Positions 34,438 to 46,419 of a stretch of DNA of 64,000 nt are shown in pieces (position 1 is the stretch's first letter; every line of letters starts with the position of its first letter). Below the pieces are notes generated by a model, which saw only the letters and a list, made by a program, of their open reading frames with translations, was not told the origin of the DNA and searched no databases. Position numbers and translations under genes: made by a program. Source of the stretch: Isoetes taiwanensis (lineage: Eukaryota > Streptophyta > Lycopodiopsida > Isoetales > Isoetaceae); assembly GCA_021234155.1 (NCBI GenBank), contig JAJEKV010000426.1:1-64000 (forward strand), written 5' to 3'.

Positions 34438-35062
34438 CTACACAACGTAAAGAAGTGTTGGAACACGGGCCTAGCAAAATTTCCCAGGGAATTTAGACTC
34501 TGCAGAGCTGAAATTGGGCGTCCGCCCAATTTCCTCGCTGGGCCATGGTGAAACTATTAACACTCTATTCTGGAGGGAGACTTGGGGCTGAAGCAACGGT
34601 TATATTATAAAGGCCAAATTGGGCGCCCGCTCAATTTGGACGGAGGGGATCCCTTTTCACACCAAATTGGGTGCCCACCCAATTTGCTGCGAGGGAGAAG
34701 TTCGTTCAATGGCCCATGAGTGAAGTTTAAAGTAGTTAGGATACTCCTCGAATAAATTGAGCGGGCGCCCAATTTATTGGAAGCGTAGCCTTCTGGAGAA
34801 AAAGGACAATGTTGTGCAAAATCAGGCCCCTCAGGGTAGCAATTGGGCGCCCAACAAATTTCTGCACATAGATATGCATTTGTGGGAACCAGTGAGGCAT
34901 CTAGAAGAGGTTAATACAGAGGTTAATGCATAATTTGTCAGCCACAGCCCAATTTCCTCAAAGCAAAGGTGGGATACCCTAAGGTTTATGATATGGCAGT
35001 CTCAATCAGGCAGGCGCTCAGAGATACTGCCAAGTTTATATTAAGAAAGTAGTCCAGCTTAC
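34438..35062 (-). other. Probable leader intron upstream of the H3-mimic exon, with several palindromes
   Basis: A canonical donor GGCAAAG|GTAAGC (35062) and acceptor TTGTGTAG|GAATT (34438) bound 625 nt just upstream of the MARTKQTAR start. Palindrome-type sites lie at 34511, 34616, 34664, 34754 and 34840, the last with a decayed right arm. No long frame crosses it. Confidence 0.5.
34511..34861. repeat. Cluster of five 22-bp palindromes upstream of the H3-mimic exon
   Basis: Sites at 34511-34532 (TC centre, perfect arms), 34616-34637, 34664-34685, 34754-34775 and 34840-34861 carry zero to several mismatches. Spacing is irregular (about 50-105 bp), unlike the strict array at 28.5 kb. Confidence 0.8.
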
Positions 35063-35332
35063 CTTTGCCTCCTGTGGTGGGGCGAGATGCCATCAACTGG
35101 TAAGATTCCTTGGTGTACAGGGGTTCCAAGGCGATAGGACAATCAACAGAGGAAGGCGCCAACAGGAAGGCGACAAGCGGCTGAGAAATACCAGGCGCCA
35201 AATGCTCGATCCGAAGCCGACAGCTGGTTTGGGAGTATAGGGCACCGACAGGATAGGGACGAGAATGAGTTTGGTGGATAAAAAATATGAAGGCGACAAT
35301 GTTAAGCGAAGCAGAAAGCGCCAAGGCAGCAC
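35063..35332 (-). CDS. Possible upstream exon of the ParB-like gene
   Basis: A minus-strand frame starts near 35324 with a hydrophobic ALSASLNIVAFIFFI stretch and ends MASRPTTGGK at the GTAAGC donor (35063). Splicing to the acceptor at 34438 keeps the reading frame and gives ...TTGGKGIMARTKQTAR. The upstream ATG (of MASRPTTGGK) has a weak context, so translation may begin at MARTKQTAR instead, leaving this as leader. The hydrophobic start could be a membrane segment or chance. Low confidence that it is coding. Confidence 0.3.
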
Positions 35333-35605
35333 AGAATTTTCTAAAACTGCAGTCGAGGAGAATGAAGGGCTTTTAAAGGGCTATGGACCGTTCATGCATG
35401 CATGACAAGTGTCGTGCATGTAAGAAATGGACCTTTTTCAAATAAAAATGGACCGTTGAAGGGTTCGAGTGTGAGGAATTAATTATGGACCTCGTTATTA
35501 AATACACGGAGATTTTGAATTTCAAATCTGTCATTTAAAGCCCGCCCAATTTTAATTTTAATCATGCATGTGTCGCACGCATTTTAGGTGGGAATATATG
35601 TTTAA

Positions 35606-35705
35606 AAGTTGGGGGCGGGACATATTACTTCAGCATTAGGGGGGACATTTAATTTCGAAAATAAGGGGGAAATTACATTCACATTTTGGGGGGAATTTGG
35701 GTTTA
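35606..35705 (+). other. Spaced G-runs
   Basis: Runs of five or six G (GGGGGCGGG, GGGGGG, GGGGG, GGGGGG) occur at roughly 30-base intervals within AT-rich sequence. The spacing is long for a single compact quadruplex, so this is only a compositional observation. Confidence 0.4.
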
Positions 35706-35903
35706 AATGTAGATGCGCATCAAACCTTTTGATTTTCTGGCACTACTCTGTTTGGCTACTCTCTTTTCTTCAAGACGCAAACATCTTCAGCGCTTCATAC
35801 TCATGGCGACTAAATCTCCAAAGGTTTGTGCTCCTCCACAGTTTGTACTCGCCATAGCTCGATCTGTAATTGCCATGAAACTAATCTGAAAGGATGTGTG
35901 TGT

Positions 35904-36010
35904 CCTCTTCATTCACGCCTTTTCATTCACGCCTGTTCATTCACACCTCTTCATTCACGCCTTTTCGATGGCGCCTGTTGATTCACTCCTCTTCATTCAC
36001 GCCTTTACAA
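35904..36010 (+). repeat. Short tandem repeat TTCATTCACGCC
   Basis: About six units of 15-18 bp based on TTCATTCACGCCTTT, with small changes (CACACC, CACTCC, GATGGCGCC). Confidence 0.8.
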
Positions 36011-36087
36011 AATTTTGGCTGGTAACCAAGAAGAACTGGGGTGGTAATTCGGTCACAGTTATGAAGTTTGGACTTTGACAGCTACTG

Positions 36088-36189
36088 TCACATTTAGATA
36101 TACTCTAAGTTTCGATGCAGTCCTTCCTTTTCCTGAAGTCACATTTACATATACTTTAAGTTTCGATGCAGTCCTTCCTTTTCCTGAAA
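36088..36189 (+). repeat. Two-copy 51-bp tandem repeat
   Basis: TCACATTTAGATATACTCTAAG...TTTTCCTGAAG from 36088 repeats from 36139 with three changes. Each copy carries TTTCGATGCAGTCCTTCC. A recent local duplication. Confidence 0.85.
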
Positions 36190-36405
36190 TTGGTGTGCAG
36201 GGAATGTGTGCATGCTATTTTCTCCATGCTTGTTTGTTCGTCCCCAAGAACCTCCATAATAAGTCCACCCTTGTTTGCAGTCAGACCCTTCCAGTGCTCG
36301 ATTGTTTTTGTCCTGGTAGCTCAATGATAATTCCACTGAGGTGTGCAGTCCTACCCTCCCCCCTTTCAAAAATTTGGGGGGCACCCAAGATCTACACAGA
36401 GGGAC

Positions 36406-36900
36406 AAATTGGGCGGCCACCCAGTTTGTTCCCATGAAGACAAGCCCAGAAAGGTGAAATTGACCGGGTGGACAAATTGTCTCTCAAGTTGAGCCAACGC
36501 CCTTTATTGACGTTGAAACAAGCCCCCAACGTGGGCAAATTGGCCGGGTCTCCAACTCGTTCTACTAGTCTCTGTCACTGGAATGTGCTTTCTGCATGAA
36601 TGCCTATATTTCTGTTCGGAGTTCTGGTAGCTAAATTGGGCGGGTGCCGAACATAACCTTCCGAGTCTCTACCCTCTTAAAAGTTCTTCTACAACCACGG
36701 CCAAATTGGGCGGGCGCCCAATTTGTCCGCGATCATGGCATGTTCAGAACGAGAACTTTTTGTTGTACCCAGTGTGACACTAACTGCATCAATACTAACG
36801 TTATACAAGCGCCTCATTCGGTTCAAATTGGGCGTCCGCCCAATTTGCAACGAGGGGAATCTAAGGGCCTCATATATAAAAATGGGCACTCGTCCAATTT
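36406..36900. repeat. Last group of 22-bp palindromes before the DUF7869 gene
   Basis: Sites at 36406-36427, 36703-36724 (perfect arms, GG centre), 36825-36846 (TC centre, perfect) and a degenerate one at 36879-36900. Half-sites lie near 36457, 36538 and 36633. This is the right-hand limit of the palindrome territory; I found none beyond 36.9 kb. Confidence 0.8.
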
Positions 36901-37745
36901 CATTGTCCTTGTAACCATTGAATGGCCATCCCCCCATGTCCTTTGCATTGCTTTCTCGTCTTCCTTATTCGGTTTTAACACTACTGAAATCCTTGTGCAG
37001 GTTGTGTATCTCTTCCTTAATGAACATCTAGTAGCAAAAGGAGTTGTGGGGCAAATGACACAATGCCACTTCAAGGAAATACCGAATGGAGTAGTGAGCG
37101 TTGGTGTGGAGGAAGTGATCGAAGGCCACCATACCCTTCCTTGGCCGACTCTAGATGCAAACACAATAGCAGAAGCCAGGGGCTCATTCGTTCTCACGGA
37201 GAAGTGAAGATGCTCGTGAGTCGATGCGCTAATGACCCCCCAAAAGAAAAGACGGACAGAGGTGGGAAAGGAGGCACAAATCACGACAAGATATACCCTT
37301 CTTGAAAAGGATTGTGAGATATGACACTCTTGCGACTCCATTATCGTCGGAAAAGGATTCATATCATTCACTGGCCCCGATGATGCGCTTTTGTGACCAG
37401 TTTCGGGTTTTAAGTTTGTGGGAGTATCCAGGCGAAGGTCCCCCTACGGAAGTGAACATCCGTTGCGGGGTTGCTTGCGGCTAAAACCGGGGATGCTCGT
37501 GAGATGGAACAATGACCTCGTCCGTGTTGATGGAATGAAGGTCTCCGGAGATATTGACCGCTAAAGACCGCAGCGGGGAAGCGAGATATATAGTGTCCGG
37601 TCGGGGTAACTTAGAGCATCAGAAGCACCCAAATTATGAGAAATGACATTACACTTTTCATTCCCGACAGCCTAGGAAGGTTGTAAGGCCACCAAAGCTT
37701 GTTCGTCTCACCACTCAAAATGCTATCCTCAGTTACAGGAGGACC

Positions 37746-40050
37746 TTGTGCTGCAAGAATAGGTGTTGTGTCAAGTTCTCTACGAATCATGTTGTTAACA
37801 TGCGAAAGGAATTCCTTGCCATGAAATCTAGTGATAGGGTTACTTTTGTTTATGACATGTTCGGCAACAACATGAAAGGTCGAAGAGTGGGACGACTAGT
37901 GCTGCAAGAAAATCTCGTTTGCGAGAGGGCGTGGTACCTTGGTCTCGGGATCTCAAAGTTGGCATATCTGAAATGGAAGGCCCAATTCCTTGAGGGTGCG
38001 CACAAGGCCGAACATGGTAACTGCGGCAAGCCTCGTTCCTCGACATTGGCATGTGAGGCCGTGTTTTTCATGTTTGTGAGGAAAAACTGTGAATCTTTGC
38101 CCCACCGCAGCAGGAGAAACGAGGAGGGGATAAGAGAGAACGTCAGGAAGTTGCCTGCAATGTTTACGAAGTCCAACATTCTAGAAGAGGTTAATGCAGA
38201 GGTTGTGGCATTGACTGGCAAGAAGGTATCACCGACAGGTTTTCATAGAACGTGGAGGCGGAGCTTCCGCGATGTCAGTATCGCAAAGAAAATTGCATTC
38301 TCCAAATGCGATACGTGCGAGGTGATCCGTACACAGTTACTGAAGACCAAGGATGAAGGAGAGAGGAGGCTGCTGCATGATGAAAGAAGAGCGCATAGAC
38401 TAGAGCAGGCCTCGTGTCGCACACAGTACTGGTCGTGGAGATTATAATCCCACAAGTATCCTGGCCAATATCTTTGTATTATTCACGACAAAATGGATCA
38501 AGCGAAAACAATGATTCCAAAATTGCAACAATCTATGAAGTCTCTCTGGAGACTTGACAAGCTCAAAACGTCATTGACTGGTGCACTGACTCATGGTCCT
38601 GGAAATGGAAGCTATGGAAACTTTGCCCTGGACTTATGCCCAGATGACTCTAACTTCCATGTAGGTTCTTTGAATAGCATCTTGAAGAGATTAGAGATGG
38701 GGCACGAGTATGCAAGACCTGTCAGTGCCTGAATCAGCTGCTCCAAAATGGGTGTCCTCCTTGCGAGACACCACGGCCTTGGAGTCAATGTTGTCACTAT
38801 CCAATAGCAGCATACCTGCTAATTTGCCACAGGCAGAGGGACCATCATTGAAGCCTCTGCCCAAGATACTTTATTTGCAACTGGACAACGCATCTGGACA
38901 TAACAAGAATAGGTATGTCTTCTCCTATCTTTCTTACCTAGTATATCTTGGTGTGTTTGAAGAGATTGAGCTAGGGTTCATGATGCCCGGTCATACACAT
39001 GATGATATCGATGCCTTGTTTGGTAACTTCTCCACATCTTTAAAGAAGGCTGAGGTGCTCACAATGCCAGAACTACTGTATGAATTCCACAAATGCAACT
39101 TGAATACACCTGTGCCCTATGTTGTTGACAAAGTTCCGGATTGGAAGGGTTTTATAGAAGGCTACATACCAGATGGGGATGATAGATTGACAGGTCACAC
39201 CACCCCTCTAACTTTCAGATTCGCTATGAATGGTGATTGGCCAGTCATGTATTACAAAACTCGACCCACTTACGTGGATTGGTTGCCTACTGGTGGAATA
39301 AAGATGTGGAAAGAAAAAGACGACGGGAAGCCCATGATGCCAGTTGGATATCCTAAGCTGCTTCCTCCCAAGAAATCGATGAAGGACCTTGGCCTGCTGC
39401 GAAACAGTATCCACAAGCATATATTGCATTGGGTTGCTTGTTCAACCAGTAACAAGGGCGCTCCAGAAACAGCCAAGTACTCGGCACAGTTCACATCCAC
39501 GATTGAATATTGGATGAAACTCTTGCAAGAACTGGGGAACATCAGCAGTGAAGAAGGCACTTATTATGACTTCTGGCCACGTACTAGGCAAGCGCGAGCT
39601 CCACCTGATGTAGCTGTAGTGGTGGAGCCCATTGCTACTATCACTCCTCCTTATGTCGGTCCGTGGAAGGACAAACCTATACCGGAATTCAATCCATACA
39701 AAGATTTGAAGAAAGGTATGTTTGTTATGGCACAGCCTGATGATGTGCTTTGCCCAACTTGGGTGGGCCTAGCTACTGAGGAGCCACAAATGGATGATAA
39801 GAAGGAGAACTTTGAGACTATTCTGGTGACTTGGTGGGAGCCAATCCCGGTGAGGAATCAAGTCTACCTAGCTAATTATGCCAATTGCTGGAAGAAGAGA
39901 TGGAGGCCAACGACTGCAAGTGATCGCATAGAACTGGAGACTATCGACTACGCTTGGGAGCCATCAAACAAGAAGAAAATACCTAATACTATTAAGATAC
40001 CCGTGCATGCTGCTGAGGCATATGCAGCACTCGCAGGGGATGTCAATTAG
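37746..40050 (+). pseudogene. DUF7869-type transposase-like gene, one stop and one frameshift
   Basis: Three consecutive segments give one protein. 37746-38447 encodes a Cys-rich start (CCKNRCC), a conserved-looking VCERAWYLGLGIS...HGNCGKPR region and an F-x-KCDTC pair. An in-frame TAA at 38445-38447 separates it from 38493-38732, which begins DKMDQAKTMIPKL after YLCIIH. A frame change near 38700-38735 leads into the 446-codon frame at 38710-40050. That frame holds LQLDNASGHNKNRYVF (its residues 56-71) and GHTHDDIDALFG (94-105). The D-N and H-x-H-D-D-I-D patterns are what I recall as the DUF7869 core, thought to have an RNase H/DDE-like fold. The last ~130 residues (KGMFVMAQ...CPTWVGLA...VTWWEP) look like a small beta-barrel of the Tudor/BAH kind. 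Transposase activity is inference. It begins 850 bp past the last palindrome. Confidence 0.65.
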
Positions 40051-41040
40051 TGTATGAAAAAGAGTCATTCATGCAAGTGTACTAAAAAATGGTCCATAAA
40101 TTCAGGTATTGTCCATAATTAATGAAATTGTGCTTATATTAATGCTTCTCTTGCAGGTGTGCTAATATCTACTGGGAACAATGCAGGCTTTTCATCTTCA
40201 TACTTGGATGTTTCAGGTGCTTCATACTGTTGATCTAGAATTGAACAGTTTAATTTGACTATCTAAAACCAAGTAGATGACAGATACACTTGGATAGTCA
40301 TAATTGGTATCTGAATGACATCAAATATCATGAAGACTCTATGAATTGAATTAATCAAGCACTGAGACTCTATAAAACAGCTAGCACATCTTTGAAATAC
40401 CTAGCACGTCTTAGTGAATAATGTCTCGAGGTATGTGATTTATAAAGTGCTTGATCCTTTAGGTCGAGTTGCTCCAAATGGATTCGTGAAAACCTTACAA
40501 AGTATATTATGATCTAACATATTACACAGCAATATCTTAGTATCAGCACTTCAAAAGCATTCAATAAATGCTTACAAATATAAAGTAGACACGCATACAA
40601 AACAAACAAATGTATAAATATACATTTCATATTGCACTTGTTTATGCCAACATTTTTATGGCATGACTGATATGTGTACATATTTCTTTCCCCCATGATA
40701 GATGTTTTTACAGTTTGACATCAACCCTATTTCATCCACGGGTTTCCCCAAAACCCTTCAAGGTGGATTTTTTAACCTGCATTTAATACACTTGTTTCGC
40801 CTCCTTTTTGGGTCCCATAGGCCAATTGGTTTTCGTGGACAATAAAAACTCTATTCCATTCTATTTTATTATTTCACTAGTCAATATAGACTTTTTTCTA
40901 CGTTATTGTACTTGAATCTTGGATGTATAAACGATGTAAAATGGGTAGATAAGATTGCTTCAATAGTTTCCTAAATTATTCATTGTCCTTTCTCAGTGCC
41001 CTGCCACCTTCTTTTACTAGCGTCCTGTCATCTTCTCTCA
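40051..41040. other. 3' flank of the DUF7869 gene; no gene
   Basis: AT-rich sequence with no supported frame. The phrase ACCCTTCAAGGTG(G/A)ATTTTTTAA near 40752 recurs near 45552, so a dispersed repeat is likely here. Confidence 0.35.
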
Positions 41041-41048
41041 CTAGGATT

Positions 41049-41405
41049 TGCCTTTCTCTCACTAGGGTTTTGCCTCCATCTTTAAAACTGTTGTGCTGAC
41101 AACATTTTTGAGTCCCCAAATAGGATTCTAGGTGCCCAGAACGTCCTTAAAGCAACAATTCTCTCTTGCCCTTTCTCTCACTAGGCTTTTCCCTCCAGCT
41201 CCCAGATTTATTGTGTTGATGACATGTTTTAGTCCCCAAATTGGATTCTAGGAATCCAGAATGTCACATAGCAATAGTTCTTCTTGCCCTTCCTCTCACT
41301 AGGGTTTTGCCTCCAACTTCCAAAATGTTGTGCTGCTGAGTCCTCAAATTGGATTCTAAGCATCCAAAATGTCCTCAGGGCCACAGTTCCCTCTTGCCCT
41401 AATTC
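41049..41405. repeat. Three-unit tandem repeat of about 119 bp
   Basis: Units starting with CCTTTCTCTCACTAGG or CCTTCCTCTCACTAGG at about 41051, 41169 and 41288 each continue through TTTTGCCTCCA, TTGTG(C/T)TG and AGTCC(C/T)CAAAT(A/T)GGATTCTA. The units differ by substitutions and small indels. Confidence 0.8.
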
Positions 41406-44400
41406 CTACCCCCGAGGCCTCCCTCCCCTCCCCAAAAAAAAAAACTCCAAACAGCCATAGCCACTGTGAACCCCCTTACCTAATCCCAGTCTGGATGCCC
41501 AACACCTTGTGACCTCGCCTCATGCCCAAGAACACGGACAACCCGGGATGCCCCTCACATGACGCCAGCCTCCCGAGGAGCAAGTGGGTGGGCCACCACG
41601 AAAAAATGGCCCAAAGCGGATGGCAAGACAAGGAAGAGGCCTATTCCATGCAGAAGAAGGCATGGGCAAAGGCCTAATCAACAAGATCAGCCTGCGAGGG
41701 AGCTGACTGCCGCTCAGACCCGATGGCAAACCATGTGTCGATTGAGGCCTTGAAGGATGTGGAGGCAAGAATTGAGGATAAGAGGACTCAAATTGCAGGC
41801 CTGAAGAAGAGGTGCATAACTTCAAGCACCTTGGATGCTTTCGAGAAGACAGGTTGGCGAGAAGCAGCGGGTGTGAGTGAAGATCCACATACAACAGCTG
41901 GAAGATGGTTCCGGCTTAGTGCACTTTGAGCGGCAACAGAAGAAGCAGGGTCTCACCGAGCTGTGGGCTCATGATGAAAGCCATGACATAGGACAGGCAA
42001 CGTGCGAAATAGGAGACAATGGCAACCATCTCCCGCCTTCAATCAGAAGCTGAGGAGGTTGCACAAGGCGCCCAAAAAACAATCACTATTAGTTTTTTAT
42101 TGCAGTTTTTACATAAAACCATTATAAAAAAGAGATGTCACTAAGTGGGTTAATGTGTTGAATAACCATTAGTAGTTATGTGGTGGAGTTCTTATGTATG
42201 ACTTATCATTCTAGTTTGTTGCCATAGTTAAGCCTCATGGTTCTTTATGATTGTTTGTTTGGTTTATAGTAGTGCTTTATTGCTCAATTTTAAGTATATG
42301 TATTGATGAGTAAAGCCATAAACCACTGACGAATTTGACTTCAATAGTTTGTGTAACTTAAAGTACTTTTCTAATAAAATTACCTACCTTATTTCATGAA
42401 CTAACGTTGCTTCTTACAATAAAATGTTATAGGTTTTTATCGTAGAACATGGACTAACTACCAACAGTTCTTGCATTAAGATAGTGAATAAATGAGGCAT
42501 GCTTTAAGTTGGGAATCATAGCTATTTCAAGTCATAAAATCATGATGAGTTTCCCCATCACATTGCTAGTGGTTTTTTGGTCCATGTAATTTACGTTTAG
42601 TTTATGCCATATCACCTGATAAGTAACGGTCACCATTGATGATTGTTGTTGTGGTAAGTATTATCACCTCATAAGTTAACACATGATAAGTAATTGTCAC
42701 TATTGATGATTGTCGTTGTGATAAGTACCATCACCTCATATGTAACGGTCACCACCGTTGATGATTGACATCCGTAATAAGTAATGCCATTAACATTTTC
42801 TTGTTTTTTTCTTTTTTATCTAGGATAAATACGCTGTATAATTACCTTTTCTTATAGTTTTTTGTTTTTCTTTTCTTTTATTTTTTTCATTGAGTTCTGT
42901 CTATTGTCAGTTCTTATGTTACTGCCCTCTCACAAACAGTTGTTTTAATTATTGTTTTTCTAAGCGTTGCCTTTTGGGAATCGAACCCAAACACTTCCAT
43001 AAGGTATGCTACTTAGCTTTTCATGCTACTTAGCTTGTGAAATAACGATTAAACACACGCGATGAAACAAGTACCAAGTGCAGAGACGAAATTACATATT
43101 GCTGAATAAAATGCAAACTAAATGAACACTTCTATCCAGTATAATGGACAATCACTCATTGAGATGCATAGCTCTAGATGAGTTGAGGCAACAGGTCTAT
43201 CAATTTACTGGCACGATCAAAGCGAAAACACCAATGTGAGGCCAAAGATAGTTCCAGGAAAAAATGAAGGGGTTAGAGGAATGCTCGAGAATCTATGACC
43301 CACAAGCAAGGCTCCCTGCATTATTCTTCAGGCCAAGCGCTGGAGATTCACCGAGCAGAGGTCGAATATGGAAGCAAGACCTCAGAGGCACAAGGCGCAA
43401 ATGGCCGATCAGAGAGAAAAGGAGGGAAAGAAGAGTATATATAGGCTATTAATGTCATTCTGCCCTAGCCTTCATAGTCTGGTTTAATTTTTAATCTCCA
43501 GCCTCTATACTAAGGTTTAAATTTTAATCTCTAAACGAAATTAAAACATTACTTATTGATGCTCTGCAATGTGCACAAATTTTAAGAGTACAAACAAAAG
43601 AACTCTCTGTCTTCATCATAAGAAAACCCATCCTTGAATGACATAGAAATCAATGAAGAACAATGAAACATAAAAAAAACTATCTCTGAACCTATCCCTG
43701 AAGGAGGCATCGTAGGGATGGTTGATTTTATCTCCTTTTGCTCTTAAGGAGGAGGCAGCAACGAAGGGTAGACTTTGTTTTGCAGCCCCCCCATCTGATG
43801 TGGCATACTAGCCCTTGATTTGCAGATTGCGTGGTCTAGATCTGTGTGACGTCAAATGGGGGGTTATAAAACGAAGGTGTCCCACAATAAAAACCTATCT
43901 CTCAAGGAGGAGGCGACAACAAAAACAGAGCAAAAATAAGTCAATAAAAAATTCTTTTCAAGTGATCCCAATATTTGACCTTAGACTAATGCGTTGATTT
44001 ACCTTGCATGTCATTGTTTGAATGGTAACCTAGGTGTATTTACCTAAACCCTATACGTTATATTGGTTGTTTCATGGTTCAAATAGTGACAAAGAGGCAC
44101 AATTTGAGTATTACGTTGGCTTGTGTAGAGTTCACTGGGTTTACATTCTGGTATATTGCATGAGTATACAAGAATATTGAAACCCCCCTTGACTCAGAGG
44201 GTTATATGTCTAGTGCATGGTATATTTCATAAAATGTTCTTGAAAATGTTGTGTGCCTACTTGTTAAGAGAATTACCTCCCCCCCAACCCTAATATTCCA
44301 TGAATATGCTAATATGTTGAAATAGCATGTCCCACAAGGTCGGTGCCCCTTAATTAAGTTTAAAACAAACAGGGAGTTTGCCGAAAGGCAACCCAACATA

Positions 44401-46415
44401 TTCCTTCATTAAAAATTCTCAATCCTTGAACCTTGCACTTATCAACCAAACCCTTAAACCTCTAAGGCTTGCCAACCTTTAAATATGATTGAAACAGCTC
44501 GAAACTAGGTTCTCGCCTGAAATAACAATAATTTTTGTTCTAATCAATTAAATAAGAGAATGTTTTTCGTAAGCAATTGTTTAAAATACTACAACTTGAA
44601 AATTTCAATTGTCATTGGACAAAGCTCATTCTCCTCTATAAGTGTTCTAAAAACAAATCAAATGCGCATAACTTGTGGATTACAAACCCAACTTAAATGT
44701 ATTTGATCTTGTTGGGAATATCAGATTCTAAGTTACAATATTTGCAAAGACAACTTTGGCATTGATTAAACACACAAAAAAAGAGAGGGTTATTGTTCTG
44801 AATAAAATGTTATTTCCATTTGGGGCGAGGTATTCTTGTAATATTTGGAAGTTTGAAAAGGCTTATATGATTTGAGCTTGCTACAATAAGAAGTTCTAAA
44901 ATGTAGAGCCTACTTACAAAATATTGGTAAGATGTATCGATCAATGTTGATTTGGTGTGTACATTTCACAGTTCAGAGTTGCTCTCTAGTGAGATGCTCC
45001 TTCTTCTTCTTTTGGCATATGTGTGCTATATCTACATGCAATATACACTCCTATTGATGATTTAGTGTGAGCAAAATATTGACAGCTTTATATAAGATAA
45101 ACATATTTCATTCACCTATCATTTAGTATCCATTTCATGCATTTTTTTAATTTAACCACTCACTTCAAAGTTATTATACGTGATGATTTCATATAATGGA
45201 TAGATAATAATGAGAATGTTCAGATCAATATGAAGTGGCATTTGAGAAGAAAATTAGATTGAACTGGAAAGAGAATAAAGATAATTTAGTTTGTAACGAT
45301 AGAATAGAATCCATTTTATATCCAGGGAAACCATGGCCTTGGAAATTGAATGTAATACATGTCGTGCATACACGTGCCAATACCATAAGCAGAGACAAGT
45401 GATAGAATGTCAAGTTAAAGGCCACTTTAATTGAACATGCAAAATAAGATGTCCTGAGACCAACTTCTTATTGCTCATTCTACCAAATATAATGAACCAA
45501 TCGTTTTCACATACCATTATGCCAATCAAATACTATGGTATGTCCTTGAAACCCCTTCAAGGTGAATTTTTTTAAGCTTGATAGTAATTGAATCACTAAT
45601 GTGTACCAGGCCAGTGGGTTCTACTTCGTTGGGAGACCAGGGCATTTAACATGGGTCCTAGGATCATGCAGCTTTGTCACCACTAGAAGACATCCACATC
45701 ATCATGCCACATCACCAAATTGATGACATCACCATCCGAGTCATCAAAGTTTCCACATCACTTATATTTGACTTGAAGTTCGAAAATTCCAAGACAGTAT
45801 GGCTCTGCCAGTACTGGACACCACAGTTCGGTATCAGGACTGCGCGGCTCTGCCACCGCTGATCACCTATTTTGGGCACCAGGACAGTGTGGCCTTGCCA
45901 TCGCTGAGAACACCAAGGTAGGAGCCAAGATGTATTCCAGAGCAGTGGACTAGACACTAAGATGGACACCAGGATGATGTGGTTCTATTACTATTGTTGA
46001 CCTTGAAGCTTTGTTCACACCTTGCATGTATGGTCATGGGACCCTCAGGATTAACATAACAATAAAATCTGTTAATTCAATTCAATTCTCAATGTACATT
46101 GAATAGTTTTGGGCAAAATTAAACTAGCTTTAGACCATGTCATAAGTCATAATAATCTCAAAAACCATAACTATTTTAACAAACCACTGCCATATTGAAA
46201 ACCAATATTCATAACCACTACCAATCACAACAAACCACTATGATATGTGGTTTTCTTCTGTCAAATAAAATCATGCATAAAAAACTACATATATCATTGT
46301 TTTTAAATGATCTAGCATTGATTAAATATAATAGTTTAGTTTTGGACTCCTTGTGTTGCCACCATGATGAGAGCCGTCCAGGTTGCCTTTCAAGAAAGCC
46401 AATCATAGCTGAGAG
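41406..46415. other. Repeat-rich sequence without a supported gene
   Basis: It contains a purine-rich coding-like stretch at about 41560-41930 (ALKDVEARIEDKRTQIAGLKKRC), possibly a LINE ORF1 remnant. Diverged tandem repeats lie at 42613-42790 (about 52-67 bp units with GTAACGGTCACC and TTGATGATTG) and at 45795-45910 (about 48-bp units with AGGAC(A/T)G(T/C)G(T/C)GGC). A tRNA-like B box lies near 42977. Nothing else recognised. Confidence 0.35.
42965..43055 (-). other. tRNA-like B box, possible SINE remnant
   Basis: The minus strand reads TTTGGGTTCGATTCCCAAAAGG, a perfect T-arm-like stem-loop with the B-box consensus GGTTCGANNCC. Upstream on that strand are two copies of AGCTAAGTAGCAT in the A-box position, but they match the A-box poorly, and no acceptor stem is visible. 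Either a tRNA-derived SINE head or chance. Confidence 0.3.
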
Positions 46416-46419
46416 TCCT

